Assembly: GCA_038209155.1 (NCBI GenBank)
Contig: JBBQYA010000021.1
Location: 1 to 36,156, forward strand
Length of the DNA: 36,156 nucleotides
Source: JBBQYA01 sp038209155
Lineage (GTDB): Bacteria > Bacteroidota > Bacteroidia > Sphingobacteriales > Sphingobacteriaceae
Reading direction: 5' to 3'
How positions within the stretch are numbered: position 1 is the stretch's first letter; each line of letters begins with the position of its first letter. Below are positions 33,341-36,156 of the stretch, one piece after another. Made by a program: the position numbers and the translations under genes. The notes under the pieces were generated by a model. That model was not told where the DNA came from, ran no database searches, and saw only the letters and a list, made by a program, of their open reading frames with translations.

Positions 33341-33997
33341 GTGAAAATTCTTATCGTATCAGCAACTTTAGCAGAGGTTAAACCACTAATCGACCATTTT
33401 AGTTTTGACTCCAACACATTTAACTTTAATGATTATCATATTGAGGTTCTTATTTCTGGAGTAGGAATTATAGCCAGCACTTTTGCTTTGACACAAAAAT
33501 TATGTTTAAGCAAGGTGGATTTAGTTATTAATATTGGTGTGGCTGGCACTTTTTCTGATCAAATATTGAATGGCGAAGTGGTAGAAGTAATAGAAGAACA
33601 AATGGCAGATTTTGGTGCTGAAAACGATAATGAATTCCTCAGTTTGTTTGACTTAAAACTCTTAGAAGAAAGCAAATTTCCTTTTTCTGGTCAAAGTATT
33701 TTAAATGAAAACCCAATAACTAGTCTTCGAAAAGTAAAATCCATAACCTCTACTACCGCTCATGGAAATGAAACAACGATAAAAAAAATTAAAGAAAAGC
33801 ACCAATCTGATTTAGAAACAATGGAGGGATTTTCCATTTTTTATGTTTGCAAAATAAACAATGTTCAGTTTGCTCAAATACGATCAATTTCCAATAAAGT
33901 AGAAAAACGAGATCGAGAAAAATGGGAATTATCTTTATCAATCAAAAATTTGAATGAATATTTAATAAACTATTTGAAAGAGAAAATATCTTACTGA
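33341..33997 (+). CDS. mqnB: Futalosine hydrolase
   Basis: MqnB removes the purine base from futalosine in the alternative menaquinone pathway. It belongs to the MTA/SAH nucleosidase-like phosphorylase fold: KILIVSATLAEV at the start, ISGVGIIAS and INIGVAGTF for the purine site, then ADFGAEND, TMEGFSIFYVC and ISNKVEKRDREKW, which are MqnB-type rather than MtnN-type. I choose GTG at 33341, giving MKILIVSATLAE and about 218 residues, over a TTG 15 bases upstream. A TTACTTTG lies just before the GTG, so the mRNA may be leaderless. Its 3' end overlaps the convergent CBS gene by 7 bases. Confidence 0.9.
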   Translation: MKILIVSATLAEVKPLIDHFSFDSNTFNFNDYHIEVLISGVGIIASTFALTQKLCLSKVDLVINIGVAGTFSDQILNGEVVEVIEEQMADFGAENDNEFLSLFDLKLLEESKFPFSGQSILNENPITSLRKVKSITSTTAHGNETTIKKIKEKHQSDLETMEGFSIFYVCKINNVQFAQIRSISNKVEKRDREKWELSLSIKNLNEYLINYLKEKISY

Positions 33998-34422
33998 CCG
34001 GAAATATAGCTTTGGAGATTATCTATTGCGGCTTGTTGATCGTCCATTTTCATTTTCACCAAATCTCCGATTGAGACTACACCTACTAGTTTGCCTTCGT
34101 CCAAAACGGGTAAATGTCTAATAAATTTATTGGTCATTAGTTTTAAACATTCGTCCACTTTAGCATTTGGCGAAACAAAATGAATCGATCCGGTCATGAT
34201 TTCAGAGAGTTTGGTTTCTTTAGAAGCCCTATCCATGAGTATTATTTTCCTCGCATAATCTCTTTCGGTAAATATTCCCAAAAGCTCATCGCCATCCACT
34301 ATCATGATGGCGCCAATATTTCTTTCGGCCATAAGTTTCAAACCATCTAAAACGGTTCTATCGGCTGTTAAAGTGGCTACTTGAGCTCCTTTTGCTTTTA
34401 AAATAGTTGCAATTGTTGACAT
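33991..34422 (-). CDS. CBS domain protein
   Basis: The 143 residues are two CBS motifs forming one Bateman module: IGAIMIVDGDELLGIFTERD (about 36-56) and FIRHLPVLDEGKLVGVVSIGD (about 98-118). Such free-standing modules bind adenosine nucleotides (AMP, ATP or SAM) and regulate a partner. The ERDYARKI segment is the usual nucleotide contact. There is no enzyme domain, so the partner is unknown. It converges on mqnB with a 7-base overlap. Confidence 0.93.
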   Translation of the reverse strand: MSTIATILKAKGAQVATLTADRTVLDGLKLMAERNIGAIMIVDGDELLGIFTERDYARKIILMDRASKETKLSEIMTGSIHFVSPNAKVDECLKLMTNKFIRHLPVLDEGKLVGVVSIGDLVKMKMDDQQAAIDNLQSYISGQ

Positions 34423-34542
34423 AATAATTGGTTTTTAACACTTTTTGAAACTACAAATCACCTAATAATTATCAATAAATTAGCCTAAAAACAGGCTGGC
34501 ATTATTTTTTATAAATTCTGCATGAAACTAAACAAAATAATC

Positions 34543-35175
34543 ATGAAAAAAGTAATTGCCATTTTTTTATTCACATCTATCTCCTTTTTCAGCTTTGCAC
34601 AAAATTTTAATTTTGGTATCCAAGCTGGACCAAGTTTTTCTAAAATTAGTAAAACTTATATTGATAATAATAATAACGATTTAGAAACGGATTATTTGGT
34701 AGGATTTCATGCTGGAGTTTATACCAAATTTGGAATTGGAGATTTTTCGATACAGCCAGAGGCAAATTTTTCTACTAAAGGATTCAAAAGGGTAGAAGAT
34801 ATTAAGAACACTAGTTTTAAAACAGATTATCGTACTACATTAAGTTATTTAGATGTACCCATTCTTTTTCAAGCAAATGTGGCAAAAGTAGTTTATTTGT
34901 TTGCTGGACCTCAAGTTTCTTTTTTAGTTAGCCAAAAAACGAAGGGAACAATTTATGACTCAAATGGAAATTCTTTATCTTCTCAAAACACTAAATTAGA
35001 TGATTTTAATACTACAGAAGCATCTTTTGTATTTGGAGGAAAGGTGAAAGTTGATAAATTAAGTATAGGTGCTCGTTATAATTTTGGATTAACTGACGTT
35101 TATAAAAATGACCCAAGCAATGAGAAAGCAAGAAATAATTGGTTTCAACTTACTTTGGGAATTGATTTAATATAA
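34543..35175 (+). CDS. PorT-like outer-membrane beta-barrel protein
   Basis: An ATG at 34522 exists, but the one at 34543 places a clean signal peptide at the N-terminus (MKKVIAIFLFTSISFFSFA, cleavage before QNFNFG). The mature part, about 190 residues, is a small barrel of the outer-membrane beta-barrel/PorT type: FGIQAGPSFSKIS, YLVGFHAGVYTKFGIG, FSIQPEANFSTKG, YLDVPILFQANV, VYLFAGPQVSFL, and final strands with GARYNFGLTDV. These features are typical of numerous Bacteroidota OMPs; the specific role is unknown. It is monocistronic and ends at a terminator. Confidence 0.88.
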   Translation: MKKVIAIFLFTSISFFSFAQNFNFGIQAGPSFSKISKTYIDNNNNDLETDYLVGFHAGVYTKFGIGDFSIQPEANFSTKGFKRVEDIKNTSFKTDYRTTLSYLDVPILFQANVAKVVYLFAGPQVSFLVSQKTKGTIYDSNGNSLSSQNTKLDDFNTTEASFVFGGKVKVDKLSIGARYNFGLTDVYKNDPSNEKARNNWFQLTLGIDLI

Positions 35176-35195
35176 GACTAAGAAATTTTAAAGTA

Positions 35196-35229
35196 TTAAA
35201 ATGCTCGCCAATAAGTGAGCATTTTTTTT
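35196..35229 (+). terminator. Rho-independent terminator of the PorT-like gene
   Basis: AAAATGCTC and GAGCATTTT pair around an 11-base loop, followed by T8. It lies 20 bases past the stop. Confidence 0.85.
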
Positions 35230-35343
35230 GTTTATGTTTTTTTATAAAATTAAAATTTGGAATAGGTTAGATACTAAGGTTCAGAAAGATTAAAAGCTTA
35301 AAAAAAAATTTGGGTAATTTCTTTCTTGCTCAAAATTTTGTAA

Positions 35344-35351
35344 TACATTTA
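35344..35351 (+). promoter_or_regulatory. Possible -7 box of the solute-binding protein gene
   Basis: TACATTTA differs by one base from TAnnTTTG, with the start codon 31 bases downstream behind an A-rich leader. A TTTG at the -33 position is not clear. Confidence 0.35.
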
Positions 35352-35382
35352 GTTGAAACAAAAACCATTTAAAAATTCAATT

Positions 35383-36156
35383 ATGAAACTAATTTACACT
35401 TTTTTAATTTCTATTTTGTACACATTTCAAGCTTTTGCGCAAAGCAATCAAACTTGGGCTGAAGCGGTGAAAACAGGCAATGCAACCTTAAATGTGCAAT
35501 ATTTTGATAATTTCCCTTTTTCTTATCATAGGAGCAAAATGGAATTGGTAGGTATAGAAGTAGATCTTGTAAATGAATTTATAAAGTGGGCGAAAGATCA
35601 AAAAAACGTTTCGCTTACAGCAAACTTTATTGAAAACAAGGATTTTTATTCGTTTTACGATGAAGTAAAAAAATCTTCTGGCAATTTAGTAGGAATTGGA
35701 TCGGTTACTATTTCTTCGGTTAGAATGGCTGAAGTAAATTTTTCAGCTCCCTACTTAAAGAATAAGTCTTTATTAATTTCATCCATAAATGTTCCTACAC
35801 TTACGAATATGGCTGATGTGACTAAAAATTTCGATTCTTTAATAGCCGTTGTAGTTAAAGGGTCTATTCACGAACAGGAAATAATTGCGCTAAAAAGTAA
35901 ATATCTTCCAAAATTAAAAATAGAATACGTTTCCTCGCCTCGTCAAGTGTTAGAAAAAATGAGAAGTAGTGGCAAATATTTTAGTTACATAGACTTAGTT
36001 TCTTATTGGGCATTTGTAAAACAACCTAAAAGCAAATACATGAAAATTCATCGTGTGGCAAATAGTAACGAAGAATTGTTTGGAGCCATTTTTCCAAAAA
36101 ACTCTGATTGGAATATAGCTTTCAATGAATTTATGGAAAGCGGACTTGGTTTCGTT
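35383..36156 (+). CDS. Periplasmic solute-binding protein, family 3 type (3' partial)
   Basis: The frame is open from the ATG at 35383 to the window end (258 codons), so the C-terminus is missing. A signal peptide (MKLIYTFLISILYTFQAFA, then QSNQTW) is followed by a family 3 solute-binding fold: LNVQYFDNFPFSY, MELVGIEVDLVNEF, VGIGSVTISSVRMAEVNFSAPY, AVVVKGS and SYIDLVSYW. Such proteins bind amino acids or related polar compounds, or act as sensor domains. No ABC permease or ATPase is in the window, so ligand and partner are unknown. The tail beyond the window could contain a further domain. Confidence 0.85.
   Translation, partial: MKLIYTFLISILYTFQAFAQSNQTWAEAVKTGNATLNVQYFDNFPFSYHRSKMELVGIEVDLVNEFIKWAKDQKNVSLTANFIENKDFYSFYDEVKKSSGNLVGIGSVTISSVRMAEVNFSAPYLKNKSLLISSINVPTLTNMADVTKNFDSLIAVVVKGSIHEQEIIALKSKYLPKLKIEYVSSPRQVLEKMRSSGKYFSYIDLVSYWAFVKQPKSKYMKIHRVANSNEELFGAIFPKNSDWNIAFNEFMESGLGFV

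Noticed and set aside
34482..34496. AGCCT-AAAAAC-AGGCT hairpin before the PorT-like gene
   Set aside because: Five base pairs only and no T-run directly after it on either strand; too weak to call a terminator or regulator.

Overview
The window is AT-rich DNA from a member of the Bacteroidota. The evidence is a secreted protein with a type IX secretion (T9SS) C-terminal sorting domain, the T9SS regulator PorX, an LpxC-FabZ fusion, a SprA-like outer-membrane protein, and promoters of the Bacteroidota type (TTTG, about 20 bp, TAnnTTTG). A futalosine hydrolase (MqnB) and an EF-P with a PGN tip point away from typical Flavobacterium and towards a Chitinophagia/Sphingobacteriia-like lineage; this placement is an inference.

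Layout. 1-2.1 kb: 3' part of a PKD/malectin T9SS cargo gene, a shared terminator, and a phosphopantetheinyl transferase. 2.2-5.5 kb: dcd, a TPR protein, a cold-shock protein with its terminator, and an LD-carboxypeptidase/DoxX pair. 5.6-7.8 kb: metG and tRNA-Arg(CCU). 7.9-10.0 kb (minus strand): two small membrane proteins and hflX in one probable operon. 10.0-11.8 kb: the most unusual block. It holds a structured, possibly non-coding minus-strand RNA, a two-gene unit that I read as SdpA-like plus SdpB-like (bacteriocin-maturation type), and a convergent 113-nt type II tRNA-like gene with its own strong promoter. 11.8-18.2 kb: an Lrp/AsnC regulator, then the minus-strand lipid A/envelope cluster HD phosphohydrolase, lpxD, lpxC-fabZ, lpxA, ABC ATPase, efp. 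18.3-22.8 kb (plus strand): porX, tsaE, ald and a polytopic membrane protein, tightly packed. 22.9-23.9 kb: a membrane-anchored coiled-coil protein. 23.9-31.1 kb (minus strand): a giant NtrY-like sensor kinase followed by a SprA-like outer-membrane barrel. 31.3-33.3 kb (minus strand): queD, folE, fabD. 33.3-36.2 kb: mqnB, a CBS-domain protein, a PorT-like outer-membrane barrel, and the 5' part of a periplasmic solute-binding protein cut by the window end.

Most of the window is housekeeping: translation, lipid A and fatty acid synthesis, pterin/queuosine precursors and menaquinone. T9SS/envelope functions are interspersed. The points most worth following are the SdpAB-like pair without an evident toxin gene, the atypical tRNA-like RNA beside it, the candidate structured RNA upstream of it, the alanine dehydrogenase with Gln at the catalytic His position, and the kinase/SprA-like pairing. 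No gene-free stretch exceeds 300 bases once the RNA genes are counted. I see no CRISPR array, insertion sequence or prophage.
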